From: Desulfuromonadaceae bacterium
Lineage (GTDB): Bacteria; Desulfobacterota; Desulfuromonadia; Geobacterales; Pseudopelobacteraceae
Reading direction: 5' to 3'
DNA length: 64,000 nt
Assembly: GCA_028712075.1 (NCBI GenBank)
Contig: JAQTQX010000004.1
Location: forward strand, 1-64,000
Below the pieces are notes generated by a model that saw nothing but the letters and a program-made list of their open reading frames with translations, was not told the DNA's origin and did not search any database. Positions 1 through 8,507 of this stretch are shown here, piece after piece (the stretch's first letter is position 1; every line of letters begins with the position of its first letter). Position numbers and translations under genes: made by a program.

Positions 1-1860
1 CCTCCCGCACTCGGGGCAGTGGCGCTTTCCGTGATGAGATAGCCGGTAACACCAACCGCATCGCTGGCAGCAAGGCCGGAGACCGGTACCGTTAATGAAG
101 CCGCAGTAGCGGGAAGGCTGAAACTGGTGACAGTTGGTGCAACAGCGTCCGGGAGTGTGATCGTGACTGCAGCCGAGCGGGCGGAGGATACGTTGCCGGC
201 GGCATCTTTCGCCCAGGCGTAGGCGGTTTTGGCGCCGGCTGAGCTAAAGGTGTAGCTCGTCGGTGCAGTGGCGCTCCAGCCGGAGGCGGAGGCGCTCGGA
301 GCTGATGCGCTTTCCGTAATAAGGTAGCCGGTGACACCGACTGCATCGCTGGCGGCAAGGCCGGAGACCGATACCGTCAGAGAGGTCGCAGTGGCAGGCA
401 GGCTGAAGCTGGTGACCGCAGGGGCAACGGCATCAGCGAGTGTGATGGTGACACTTGCCGAGCGGGCAGATGAGACGTTGCCGGCGGCGTCTTTGGCCCA
501 GGCGTACGCGGTTTTGACGCCGGCTGAGCTAAAGGTGTAGCTCGTCGGTGCGCCGGCGCTCCAGCCGGAAGCGGTGGCGCTCGGAGCTGATGCGCTTTCG
601 GTAATGAGATAACCGGTGACACCGACTGCATCGCTGGCGGCAAGGCCGTAGACCGGCACCGTCAGTGAGGTCGCAGTGGCAGGCAGGCTAAAGCTGGCCA
701 CTGCGGGGGCGATTACGTCAGGCAACGTAATGGTGACACTTGCCGAGCGGACAGAGGAGACGTTGCCGGCTGCGTCTTTGGCCCAGGCGTACGCGGTCTT
801 CGCACCGGCACTGGAAAAAGTAAAGCTTGTTGGTGCAGTGGCGCTCCAGCCGGAAGCCGAGGCGCTCGGAGTACTGGCTCCCTCGCTGATGAAATAACCG
901 GTGACGCCGACAGAATCAGTGGCAGCGAAGCCGGAGACCGGCACCGTCAGCGAAGTCGCTGCTACCGGAAAGCTGAAGCTGGTCACTGCGGGGGCGATTA
1001 CGTCAGGCAGCGTGATGGTGACGGAAGAGGAGCGGCTTGATGAAACATTGCCGGCAGCGTCTTTGGCCCAGGCGTACGCAGTCTTCACTCCGGCACTGGC
1101 AAAGGTGAAGCTGGCCGGTGCGCTGGCGCTCCAGCCGGCGGCTCCCGCACTCGGGGCAGTGGCGCTTTCCGTGATGAGATAGCCGGTAACACCAACCGCA
1201 TCGCTGGCAGCAAGGCCGGAGACCGGTACCGTTAATGAAGCCGCAGTAGCGGGAAGACTGAAACTGCTGACCGTTGGTGCAACAGCGTCCGGGAGTGTGA
1301 TCGTGACTGCAGCCGAACGGCTTGATGAAACGTTGCCGGCAGCATCTTTCGCCCAGGCATAGACGGTTTTGGCTCCCGCAGTGGCAAAGGTGTAACTGGT
1401 TGGTGCAGTGGCGCTCCAGCCGGATGCGGAGGCGCTCGGGGCAGAGGCACTTTCCGTAATGAGATAGCCGGTGACGCCGACAGCGTCACTGGCAGACAAC
1501 CCGTAAACCGGGATGGTCAATGCGGTTGCAGTGACAGGAATGCTGAAACCGGTGACTGCAGGTGCAGTGATATCGGGGAGCGTAATGGTGATCGAAGCCA
1601 CACGACCTGATGAGACATTTCCGGCGGCGTCTTTCGCCCAGGCGTAGGCGGTTTTCACTCCGGCACTGGCAAAGGTGAAGCTGGCTGGTGCGCTGGCGCT
1701 CCAGCCGGCAGCTCCCGCGCTCGGGGTGCTGGCGCTTTCCGTGACAAGATAGCCGGTAACGCCGACAGCGTCTGTAGCGGCAAGGCCGGAGACCGGTACC
1801 GTCAGCGAAGTTGCCGTGGCGGGGAGACTGAAGCTGATGACCGCCGGGGCAACGGCATCG
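1..1860 (-). repeat. 285-bp tandem coding repeats (about 6.5 units in window)
   Basis: The landmark (a/g)ccggt recurs at 41, 326, 611, 896, 1181, 1466 and 1751, exactly 285 bp (95 codons) apart. Each unit encodes an Ig-like module with the core TAYAWAKDAAGNVSS and the boundary VGVTGYL(I/V)TES. Units starting near 1 and near 1141 are almost identical over about 230 bp, which suggests recent unit duplication or gene conversion. The array continues left of the window. Confidence 0.95.
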
Positions 1861-3308
1861 GCAACCACATTATTTACCGTCACGGTCACTGACGACGATT
1901 GCGTTGAATTACCGGCATTGTCAAAAGCCCAGGCGTTTATCGTATACGTACCATTACTGACAGTTCTCGTATCCCAGCTGAAATTATACGGAGAAACGTT
2001 GGTAGCGTAGAGAAGCACACCGTTGCCGTAAAATTCGACTCTGGACACACTTACATTGTCACTCGCTCCGGCACTGATCGTGGCAGTTCCGCTCAGAACG
2101 GCGTTGTTTACCGGCGATGTCATGGCAACCGTCGGAGGAATGCTGTCATTTACAACCGTCACGGAGCGGCTCGACTGACTGACGTTGCCGGCCGCATCAT
2201 ACGCCTTGGCCATCAGCGTATAGGCACCGGGCGTTACTGATGACGTATCCCATGAGTAGAAATATGGCGCACTGGTCTCTGACGCTTTCAGTTGGTCATT
2301 GATAAAAAATTCAACCTTGGTGACGCCTACATTGTCAGCGGCGTCGACATTGATCGAAACAGCGCCGCTGACATTGACACCTGCGGATGGGGAGGTAATG
2401 TCAACCGTGGGAGGGGCCTGTTCCTCAATGGTCAGCGAATTTGAAAACAAACTCTCAATTCCGGCGTTATTGTATGCAGTGACCGCAAAGGTGTAGGTAA
2501 TACCGGGGTCAAGGTCGTCAATAGTTGCCGTGGTCTGATTAATGACATCCAGCGGTGTAGTACCTTCAAGTATCGTGGCTCCGGCGTTATGATACACGCG
2601 GTAACCTGCCACGTCAGATTCACTGTTCGCATTCCAGTGGAGCGAAACGCTGGAAGCCATGGCTGGAGCACTAAGGCTGAGTGAAAGTATCGCTGCAAGC
2701 ACTGATTTGACCAGCATCTTCTGAAGACGGAAACCGCTTTTGAGCTGGTCCGGCTGGACATACCCCTCTTCAAGAAGTACTTCACCGATTTTTTTGTGGG
2801 AAAATCTCTGTTTATGGAGTGCATCTTCCAACTGATCACGGGAGATATTTCCCGTGGCGATAAGCAGCTCACCAAGTCGCAATGGGCTGTATGTGGAGGT
2901 ATTGCTCTGGTTCTGCTGAAATTCGAGCAGCGCCGCAAGTTGGGGCTCCGTCAGCATGCCGAGGCGGGTAAACACATCGCCTAACCGTTCGCCGGTCCAT
3001 TTCTGCTCGGCAATGGCCCGATCAAGCTGCTCGCCGGTTATGCGCCCGGACTGAACCAGCAGGGCACCCAGCAACTGACGTTCACCGGCAGCAATCTTGA
3101 CGGCATCTCCAACAGTAGAAAGATGCTCCTGAACCTTCAGGGGAGCATCAATATCCTGTTCCTTGAGCACCCCCATCCGCACCAGAACCTGGCCAAGAAG
3201 TTCCTTGACCAGTTTTTGCTCTTCAAAAGCCAGATCAAGTTCCTTTTTGGAGATGAAACCCCCATCCAGAAATATCTGACCGATACGATGCCGTACGCTG
3301 TTTGCCAT
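1..3308 (-). CDS. Giant surface protein: three MshEN domains, internal signal sequence, Ig-like repeats (C-terminus beyond window)
   Basis: I translated this by hand; the ORF track omits it because it runs off the left edge. It is open for 1102 codons from ATG at 3308. Residues 8-196 hold six 24-residue motifs of the form (R/L/K)xGxx..xxG..xxxxLxxx.xxQ, at 8-31/37-60, 79-102/108-131 and 144-167/173-196. Each pair has a 5-residue spacer, which is the layout of the c-di-GMP-binding MshEN domain. Residue 198 is Met and opens a classic signal peptide (MLVKSVLAAILSLSLS, then APAMA/SS). After that come a fibronectin III-like domain (about 221-300), two Big_7-like Ig domains (about 303-490) and 95-residue Ig-like repeats up to the edge. 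The N-terminus should be cytoplasmic and the rest exported. An internal start at 2717 would give a plain secreted protein, but no Shine-Dalgarno is seen there. A sigma-70-like promoter precedes the 3308 start. Confidence 0.85.
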   Translation of the reverse strand, partial: MANSVRHRIGQIFLDGGFISKKELDLAFEEQKLVKELLGQVLVRMGVLKEQDIDAPLKVQEHLSTVGDAVKIAAGERQLLGALLVQSGRITGEQLDRAIAEQKWTGERLGDVFTRLGMLTEPQLAALLEFQQNQSNTSTYSPLRLGELLIATGNISRDQLEDALHKQRFSHKKIGEVLLEEGYVQPDQLKSGFRLQKMLVKSVLAAILSLSLSAPAMASSVSLHWNANSESDVAGYRVYHNAGATILEGTTPLDVINQTTATIDDLDPGITYTFAVTAYNNAGIESLFSNSLTIEEQAPPTVDITSPSAGVNVSGAVSINVDAADNVGVTKVEFFINDQLKASETSAPYFYSWDTSSVTPGAYTLMAKAYDAAGNVSQSSRSVTVVNDSIPPTVAMTSPVNNAVLSGTATISAGASDNVSVSRVEFYGNGVLLYATNVSPYNFSWDTRTVSNGTYTINAWAFDNAGNSTQSSSVTVTVNNVVADAVAPAVISFSLPATATSLTVPVSGLAATDAVGVTGYLVTESASTPSAGAAGWSASAPASFTFASAGVKTAYAWAKDAAGNVSSGRVASITITLPDITAPAVTGFSIPVTATALTIPVYGLSASDAVGVTGYLITESASAPSASASGWSATAPTSYTFATAGAKTVYAWAKDAAGNVSSSRSAAVTITLPDAVAPTVSSFSLPATAASLTVPVSGLAASDAVGVTGYLITESATAPSAGAAGWSASAPASFTFASAGVKTAYAWAKDAAGNVSSSRSSSVTITLPDVIAPAVTSFSFPVAATSLTVPVSGFAATDSVGVTGYFISEGASTPSASASGWSATAPTSFTFSSAGAKTAYAWAKDAAGNVSSVRSASVTITLPDVIAPAVASFSLPATATSLTVPVYGLAASDAVGVTGYLITESASAPSATASGWSAGAPTSYTFSSAGVKTAYAWAKDAAGNVSSARSASVTITLADAVAPAVTSFSLPATATSLTVSVSGLAASDAVGVTGYLITESASAPSASASGWSATAPTSYTFSSAGAKTAYAWAKDAAGNVSSARSAAVTITLPDAVAPTVTSFSLPATAASLTVPVSGLAASDAVGVTGYLITESATAPSAG

Positions 3309-3367
3309 GACCGCACCCCATACCTGAGCCGTGGTGGACTATCTATCTATTCTACTCAATCGGGCTC

Positions 3368-3396
3368 ATTGTAACACTTTGAATATACAGCGTCAA
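3368..3396 (-). promoter_or_regulatory. Sigma-70-like promoter for the giant surface protein
   Basis: On the minus strand TTGACG (3396-3391) and TACAAT (3373-3368) are separated by 17 bp. They match the -35 and -10 consensus at 5 of 6 positions each. The predicted transcript start lies about 50 nt before the ATG at 3308. Confidence 0.6.
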
Positions 3397-3486
3397 ACGA
3401 TTGTGCGGTTTTTTTCAATACGTTACGAGACATCGCCGCTCTTCTGCAGGAAAAACTGCGGCGGATTGTTTAAATATCCAAAACCG

Positions 3487-4497
3487 TCACTTTATGGAGT
3501 AATACCGTTTGTACCACAACACAAATCGTTCCAAGCCGTCCGCCAAAGCTGTCGCAGGCTTAAAACCGACGTCCTGCATCAGGTCATCAACAGTGGCGTA
3601 TGTGGTCGTCACATCGCCTGGCTGCATCGGCAAATAGTTTTTGATCGCCTTTCTGCCCAGCTTTTCTTCCAGTATTTCAATAAACAGACCCAGTTCCACG
3701 GGATTATTGTTGCCGATATTGTAAATACGGTAGGGAGCGGAACTCGTGGCCGGATCGGGGACCTCCCCCTGCCGCAACCGCTTCGGCTGCGGCGGCCGGT
3801 CAAGAACGCGAACAACACCTTCCACGATATCATCAATATACGTGAAGTCGCGCCGCATGCGACCGTGATTGAAGACATTAATAGGCGTACCGTCAAGAAT
3901 ATCCCTGGTAAAGGAAAAATAGGCCATATCGGGGCGCCCCCACGGGCCATACACCGTAAAAAAGCGCAGCCCGGTCACCGGGAAACCGTACAGGTGAGCG
4001 TAGGTGTGCGCCATCAGCTCATTGGACCGTTTGGTCGCGGCATACAGGGATACCGGATGATCGGCGCCGTCATGTTCAGAGAACGGGATCTTCGCGTTGG
4101 CACCATACACCGAGCTGGACGAAGCGAAAACCAGATGCTTGATCGCGTTGTGACGGCACCCTTCCAGAATGTCAAGAAAACCGACCAGATTGCTGTCGAT
4201 ATACGCATACGGGTTCTCAATTGAATAGCGCACGCCGGCCTGTGCCGCCAGATTGACCACGGCGTCGAACCGTTCTGAGGCAAACAGTGCGGCGACTGCG
4301 TCACGATCTTCAAGCGCACAGCGGACAAAACTGAAGCCGGTCTGACCATCAAACTGCTTCAGGCGGTCATGCTTCAGGGTGACGTCGTAATAATCGTTGA
4401 TATTGTCAAGCCCGACAACCTCGTCACCCCGCTCAAGGAGACGAGTGCAGAGCTGTGAACCGATAAAGCCGGCAGCGCCGGTGACAAGAACTTTCAT
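3487..4497 (-). CDS. NAD-dependent epimerase, UDP-glucuronate 4-epimerase type
   Basis: Extended short-chain dehydrogenase/reductase of 336 residues. It shows the NAD-binding GAAGFIG motif at residues 7-13 and the catalytic YAATK near residue 150. The downstream segments LRFFTVYGPWGRPDMA and RRDFTYIDDIVEG are typical of UDP-GlcA 4-epimerases (CapI/WbnF group), which make UDP-galacturonate for surface polysaccharides. That fits the neighbouring polysaccharide locus. The ORF track starts at a TTG (4509). I prefer ATG 4497, which begins directly with MKVLVTG and has GGGTGG about 5 nt upstream. The gene is transcribed alone between two intergenic regions. The exact substrate (GlcA versus another uronate or hexose) is inferred from family resemblance. 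Confidence 0.88.
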   Translation of the reverse strand: MKVLVTGAAGFIGSQLCTRLLERGDEVVGLDNINDYYDVTLKHDRLKQFDGQTGFSFVRCALEDRDAVAALFASERFDAVVNLAAQAGVRYSIENPYAYIDSNLVGFLDILEGCRHNAIKHLVFASSSSVYGANAKIPFSEHDGADHPVSLYAATKRSNELMAHTYAHLYGFPVTGLRFFTVYGPWGRPDMAYFSFTRDILDGTPINVFNHGRMRRDFTYIDDIVEGVVRVLDRPPQPKRLRQGEVPDPATSSAPYRIYNIGNNNPVELGLFIEILEEKLGRKAIKNYLPMQPGDVTTTYATVDDLMQDVGFKPATALADGLERFVLWYKRYYSIK

Positions 4498-4962
4498 AAG
4501 ACCACCCAATGCTTCGTAATCGAAAACGGAATATAACGGGAGTAACGGGCCTATTCGCTAATAATGGTAACGACACGCAATTACAACCACATCTGCACCA
4601 TCTACAACATTATACCAGACGATTTGTTTCATCAACGAGACGGGACCGGAAGCCGGCCCGATTTTCCCGCAATGGCTCAGGCTTGCCGATGCCTTTAAAC
4701 GGGCTGCGCGTGGCATCCCGAATCAGCAGATTGGTGCGTTTCAGCGTCTTTTATCCTGTACCAGCCGGTATTGGCAGCCTTCCCGGACAGACAGAGGCCA
4801 TATCAGCCGTTCAGGCATCTGCAAGCGTTCCAATTATCGTTTTTCCCGCTCGAAACTGCTCAATTGACTGTGCAAGGTGTACTGCATTGGCAGGAATCTT
4901 TCAAGAGATGAACCGTCTCCTTAAGAGTGTTAAAGGCAGCTAGTACCGTGTAACATCTAAAT

Positions 4963-5043
4963 CTAACCCCCCTCAGTCCCCCCTTACCTAAGGGGGGAGC
5001 CTTGAAGTTTCCCCCTAGGTAAGGGGAGATTGAGAGGGGTTAG
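4963..5043. repeat. 81-bp G/C-tract palindromic repeat
   Basis: The outer arms ctaacccccctcagtccccc and gagattgagaggggttag are inverted copies. An inner pair, cccttacctaagggggg and ccccctaggtaagggg, lies between them. The layout is that of a dispersed intergenic palindromic element. Only this copy was seen in the window. Confidence 0.7.
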
Positions 5044-5495
5044 GGGTTTGCCGGGAAATAATCGTAAAAACTGAATCAGCTGCCGTCTGGTCAACCACAC
5101 GCTTACAATTATAACGCGCCTCAGAAAAATGGGCACCGTGCATTGGCCACACCTCTTGTTCATAAAGCGACACAAGTCTACTTTGTTACACGGCACGCGT
5201 CAAGGGCGGATTATCAGCTTGATCCATACACATATGTAATGTTTTACAATGAAAAGCCCATGGCACCATAGCGAAATCAATCATCACATCTCTCGATTTT
5301 GATTACGCGTTTTCGGGCAGATTCAAAGGTGAAATGCAGAAGCGGAGAAAATTTTCAACATCAGGATGAAAATGATCTCATGACCTGACATGAAAGCCCT
5401 TGTCGGAATTATTTACAAATAGTGTGCGACAACGTTATTGGTTCTTCAGCCTCGGAATACATCAAACTATTCGGCATTTGCTGCAAAGGCATTCT

Positions 5496-5629
5496 CACAG
5501 GGATAAAAGAAGGATAGAACGGGATAAACCCGGACAAGCCGGAACCAGGATAATCAAAAAGCATGGTTTTAAACAAAAAACCTTTCACGAGTGCCGTTAT
5601 CCGCTGTTATCCCCTTGATCCCTGTTAAA
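5496..5629. repeat. Dispersed CAGGGATAAAGG-type inverted repeat (family A, copy 1)
   Basis: The left arm cacagggataaaagaagg and the right arm gttatccccttgatccctgtt form a long imperfect inverted repeat around an AT-rich centre. Related copies lie at about 16968-17160, 25992-26121, 28521-28823, 32071-32187 and 32585-32705, all in intergenic gaps. Confidence 0.75.
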
Positions 5630-5849
5630 CGAATTTGTGCATCAGCGTATCGTTCCCAACATAGTGCCAAGCAGTCCTCTTCTCAACAGACACTATGATG
5701 TCAGGCTCCCCTTGACCCTGTTTTCAGATTGTAAACGTTTCCGACACTCGTTCACCATCAAGCCGCCAACGGCAGACTAACCACGCCACCACGTTTCCCA
5801 TGCGCACATTCAAGCCTGAAGTCACTTACGGTACGCTTACCCGACAAAC

Positions 5850-5881
5850 AGAAAAGGCGCTGCAAACGCAGCGCCTTTTCT
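5850..5881 (-). terminator. Rho-independent terminator
   Basis: A perfect 14-bp inverted repeat (agaaaaggcgctgc, loop aaac, gcagcgccttttct) starts 26 bp after the stop of the PEP-CTERM gene. A T-rich run follows on the minus strand. It may act in both directions. Confidence 0.85.
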
Positions 5882-5906
5882 GTTAAATCGTATGTATGGC
5901 CTGATC

Positions 5907-6659
5907 TTAGGCGTTTTTGCCCATGCGGCGTTTGCCGAAAACTGCAAGACCGAGCATACCCAATCCAAGCAATGCAATCGTGCCGGGCTCAGGAACCGGA
6001 ACCTCTTGATACACAACATCATTAGCACATGTTACTGCATAACCGATAATAAAGTCAGAACCAAAAGTCAAAGCACTTTGGTAGGCAGCAAAGTCAAAAG
6101 TAATGGCTGAGTTAGTCGATGTATACATAACATCCCCAATATCAGTGCTCCGACCAAAAGCTGATTCCAGAAGACCGACAGGGAGACCGGAGCGGATATT
6201 ATAATTGGCTGAACCATCAGTATTGCCACTATTAAACGGATTATAGCTGGAAAGCGCATACGTATCTGACGCATGGATAGCAATAGGGGCTGCGAACGAG
6301 TAAAGATCAAGGCTAAGGGGAGTTGATGTTTCCAAGGTATTACCCAAACCGCGTACAACGTAATCCCACGTCTGGTCAGCATTAGCATCAATGAACAGAT
6401 CACCGGAATAGACAGAATCCAGATGGGCAGCAATGCCGGCTCCCTTGAATTGTATCTGTTTCAGCGTGTAGTCATCCATTGTTACCGACGTTGAAGTAAT
6501 GCTCGGTGTACCCAGCGGATCACTTGCATTGTTCGCAGTTGCGGTCCACGTAGCCCAGTTTAAAGCCTTATCGGCGTAATCTGTGACCGTTGTTGCCTGT
6601 GCGATTTGACTAAAACCCATTGCTGCAATAAAACCAACTGCCAGTGCTGTTCTTTTCAT
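5907..6659 (-). CDS. PEP-CTERM sorting domain protein, 250 aa
   Basis: An exported protein with an N-terminal signal peptide (MKRTALAVGFIAAMGFSQ, then IAQA/TT). Its C-terminus is a complete PEP-CTERM tripartite signal: VPEPGTIALL, a hydrophobic helix, and the basic tail GKRRMGKNA. Such proteins are substrates of exosortase, and XrtA lies at 34.6-35.4 kb in the same window. The middle is rich in Ser, Thr, Asn and Asp and has no catalytic motif that I recognise, as expected for a matrix or surface protein. A strong terminator follows. Upstream on the minus strand a partial sigma-54-like element (TTGGCATGGAATGTGTA, about 6747-6763) lacks the -12 GC, so that promoter is doubtful. The gene stands alone. 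Confidence 0.92.
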   Translation of the reverse strand: MKRTALAVGFIAAMGFSQIAQATTVTDYADKALNWATWTATANNASDPLGTPSITSTSVTMDDYTLKQIQFKGAGIAAHLDSVYSGDLFIDANADQTWDYVVRGLGNTLETSTPLSLDLYSFAAPIAIHASDTYALSSYNPFNSGNTDGSANYNIRSGLPVGLLESAFGRSTDIGDVMYTSTNSAITFDFAAYQSALTFGSDFIIGYAVTCANDVVYQEVPVPEPGTIALLGLGMLGLAVFGKRRMGKNA

Positions 6660-6851
6660 AACGTTTCCTCCAGTTTTTTGGTATTAATGATCTAACACCT
6701 TAGTAGATAGTTTGTGACTGCTTCAACAATATACACATTCCATGCCAATCTCATAACAGACTAATTATCAAGCGTTTTACCATTAGAGAGAAGGACGTTT
6801 CACATATATGTAAAAAAGTTCGACACAACAAACATCAGGGGAGCCTTCGTA

Positions 6852-7898
6852 TTAATAGCCGATATCCGCGATCAACGGCAGATGATCCGAGCCTATGTCC
6901 GGTCCGACCGCGCACACGAGCGGCACCGCAGTTTTTCCGGTCAGAATATGATCGATCCTTACCGCTATCGGGATGCTCCGAAACCTGTTAAATTCGGTCC
7001 ATCCGTAGCCTCTGCCGACTTTTGAAAATGCATTGGCATACCCACTCCACACGTCCTTATAAATCGCGCTTTCAATCGGCATGTTAAAATCTCCGGCAAC
7101 TATCACCGGCAATCCGCTGGTGGCCACCAGAGCCTGAACTGCTCTGGCTGTATTCGTTCTGTTGGCGGTTTCATCATCAAGCAGCTTTCTCCGGGCAATG
7201 CTTATGACGCTATTCCGATCCATCATATTCTGCAGGCCAAAGCGGGGGCTCGGCAGATGAACCGTAACAAAAGAAATATCACGGCCGGGTACACTGACTA
7301 CACAGTGAAGTGCGCCAAGGCGTGGCCATTTGTGTGGTGGATGCATCGCATTAAGAGAGGCTACTTCCCTGATGGGGAATCGGGAGATAATCACCAATTC
7401 ACCTTTCTGGACAACATGCAGATTGCCGGGAATTTTCTCTTTCAGGCCAATGGGGCACTCCTGCAAGGCAACAATATCAGCGGCACTGCTCTGTAACACC
7501 GGCAGCAGTCGGGCAAGGTCAAATGAGGTATATCCGACATTACAGGTCAATACCCTGATTACGTTTTTCCGGTTCCTGGATTCACCCAAAAAAGACATCC
7601 GCAGGTCAAGCAGGAAAACAAATACGGCTACAGCGCAACATATCAGCAAAACGAGCATACGCCGGTTTATTAAAACCGCTGCAATCAATAAAAAAGGAAG
7701 CGGCACGATAAAAATCCAACGCGGCCCAAAGAGCAGGTAGGTTCCCGGCCACCAGCGATCACCGCCGACATGCAGAAAAAAAAGCGCCACCAGCACAACC
7801 GCCGCATACGTGTACACCATCCATGAGAACAACCGTTTATATGTACGGGGTGCAGTTGTCAAAATCGAACATCCTTGCATTGGGGACTTGAATAACAA
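6852..7898 (-). CDS. Membrane-anchored endonuclease/exonuclease/phosphatase (EEP) family protein
   Basis: A 348-residue protein with about three N-terminal membrane helices (roughly residues 25-115) followed by an EEP fold. Catalytic segments are recognisable: VLTCNVGY, ALQECP (metal-binding Glu), VTVHLPSP, VAGDFNMP and the terminal GSDHLPLIA. EEP enzymes are Mg-dependent phosphodiesterases acting on nucleic acids, phospholipids or inositol phosphates. With these helices the domain would be anchored at the membrane, possibly facing the periplasm, so DNA repair is unlikely. The substrate cannot be read from sequence. Its neighbours code for exported proteins. No obvious Shine-Dalgarno was found for the track start, so an internal Met is possible. 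Confidence 0.8.
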   Translation of the reverse strand: MLFKSPMQGCSILTTAPRTYKRLFSWMVYTYAAVVLVALFFLHVGGDRWWPGTYLLFGPRWIFIVPLPFLLIAAVLINRRMLVLLICCAVAVFVFLLDLRMSFLGESRNRKNVIRVLTCNVGYTSFDLARLLPVLQSSAADIVALQECPIGLKEKIPGNLHVVQKGELVIISRFPIREVASLNAMHPPHKWPRLGALHCVVSVPGRDISFVTVHLPSPRFGLQNMMDRNSVISIARRKLLDDETANRTNTARAVQALVATSGLPVIVAGDFNMPIESAIYKDVWSGYANAFSKVGRGYGWTEFNRFRSIPIAVRIDHILTGKTAVPLVCAVGPDIGSDHLPLIADIGY

Positions 7899-7937
7899 TA
7901 TGACTCATCACTGAACATCGTCGGCAGAGCACGTCGA

Positions 7938-8507
7938 TTACTCCGACAATTCAATGACTATCTTTGGCCTGAGATAGCCATCAAGCGAGCTCGGATTCGA
8001 TACTACCGTTTGATCCCAGCCCGACGCTTTAAACGTAACCGATTTTTCCAACGCCAATCGATCACTTTCCCCAATAACGGCACCAGCACGCATCACACAT
8101 GTCATACGTGCCATTTCACCCGGGCCGAAACCGGTTTGAGCCGTAGATCCGTCTGTAATCACAATCGACAACATGTTGGCAGAATAGGTGCCAAATAGTA
8201 ATGAAGGCCCGGATACAACAGCGGCAACCGCACTTCCCGGAGTCAACCCGCCCGAAATCAAGCCGTTATCAGCCGTCGTCACATCAAGAGCGGAAGGCAG
8301 CGGGGCAATCAACTGTACGCCGTTTATCCGAAATGGAAGTCGTGCCGTACTCACAAGTGAAAACGAAATAGTCGCCCTGGAGAGTGCCCCGTGCATGCCG
8401 CTCTCAGGCGCACCACCGCTGCCACAGCCACAGACAAGCGCCACTATAAAAAAAACGGTCAGATGTACGAACGTTCTCGCCACGCTGGCTCCCCTTCCTG
8501 TTACCAC
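7938..8507 (-). CDS. Lipoprotein with cohesin-like domain
   Basis: A 189-residue protein with a hydrophobic N-terminus ending in a lipobox-like ALVCGCGSGG, so probably lipid-anchored. The mature part is a single beta-rich domain of about 140 residues. Its pattern (opening ATISFSLVST, then LPFRINGVQL, then SIVITDG, then FGPGEMARMTCVM) recalls the cohesin fold, in which a late G-x-hydrophobic segment precedes the last strands. The start overlaps by 7 nt the end of the upstream gene, whose C-terminus is dockerin-like, so the two are translationally coupled and may interact. The cohesin assignment is by pattern only, and the domain could be another Ig-like fold. Confidence 0.65.
   Translation of the reverse strand: MVTGRGASVARTFVHLTVFFIVALVCGCGSGGAPESGMHGALSRATISFSLVSTARLPFRINGVQLIAPLPSALDVTTADNGLISGGLTPGSAVAAVVSGPSLLFGTYSANMLSIVITDGSTAQTGFGPGEMARMTCVMRAGAVIGESDRLALEKSVTFKASGWDQTVVSNPSSLDGYLRPKIVIELSE

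Larger units (their letters stand above)
4498..5849. other. Repeat-rich intergenic region with possible gene remnants
   Basis: No convincing intact gene is seen here. The plus-strand ORF 4509-4943 shows no recognisable motif. A different plus frame around 4630-4760 (PEAGPIFPQW, LADAFKRAARGIPNQQ) looks protein-like but has no start or continuation, so decayed coding sequence is possible. The rest contains a G/C-rich palindrome (4963-5043), a dispersed inverted repeat (5496-5629) and, on the minus strand near 5765-5835, a short open stretch (SDFRLECAHGKRGG) that may also be a remnant. Confidence 0.5.

Noticed and set aside
1-1182. Short ORFs on both strands within the repeat array, and the idea that the regular repeats are a CRISPR array
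   Set aside because: The 285-bp units are continuous coding sequence without spacers; the short ORFs are shadows of the minus-strand giant gene.
3331-4224. 297-residue plus-strand ORF opposite the epimerase
   Set aside because: It is antisense to a gene with full epimerase motifs and has no recognisable domain or ribosome site.
6747-6763. Sigma-54 promoter for the first PEP-CTERM gene
   Set aside because: TTGGCATGGAATGTGTA has the -24 GG but lacks the -12 GC, so it is too weak to call.
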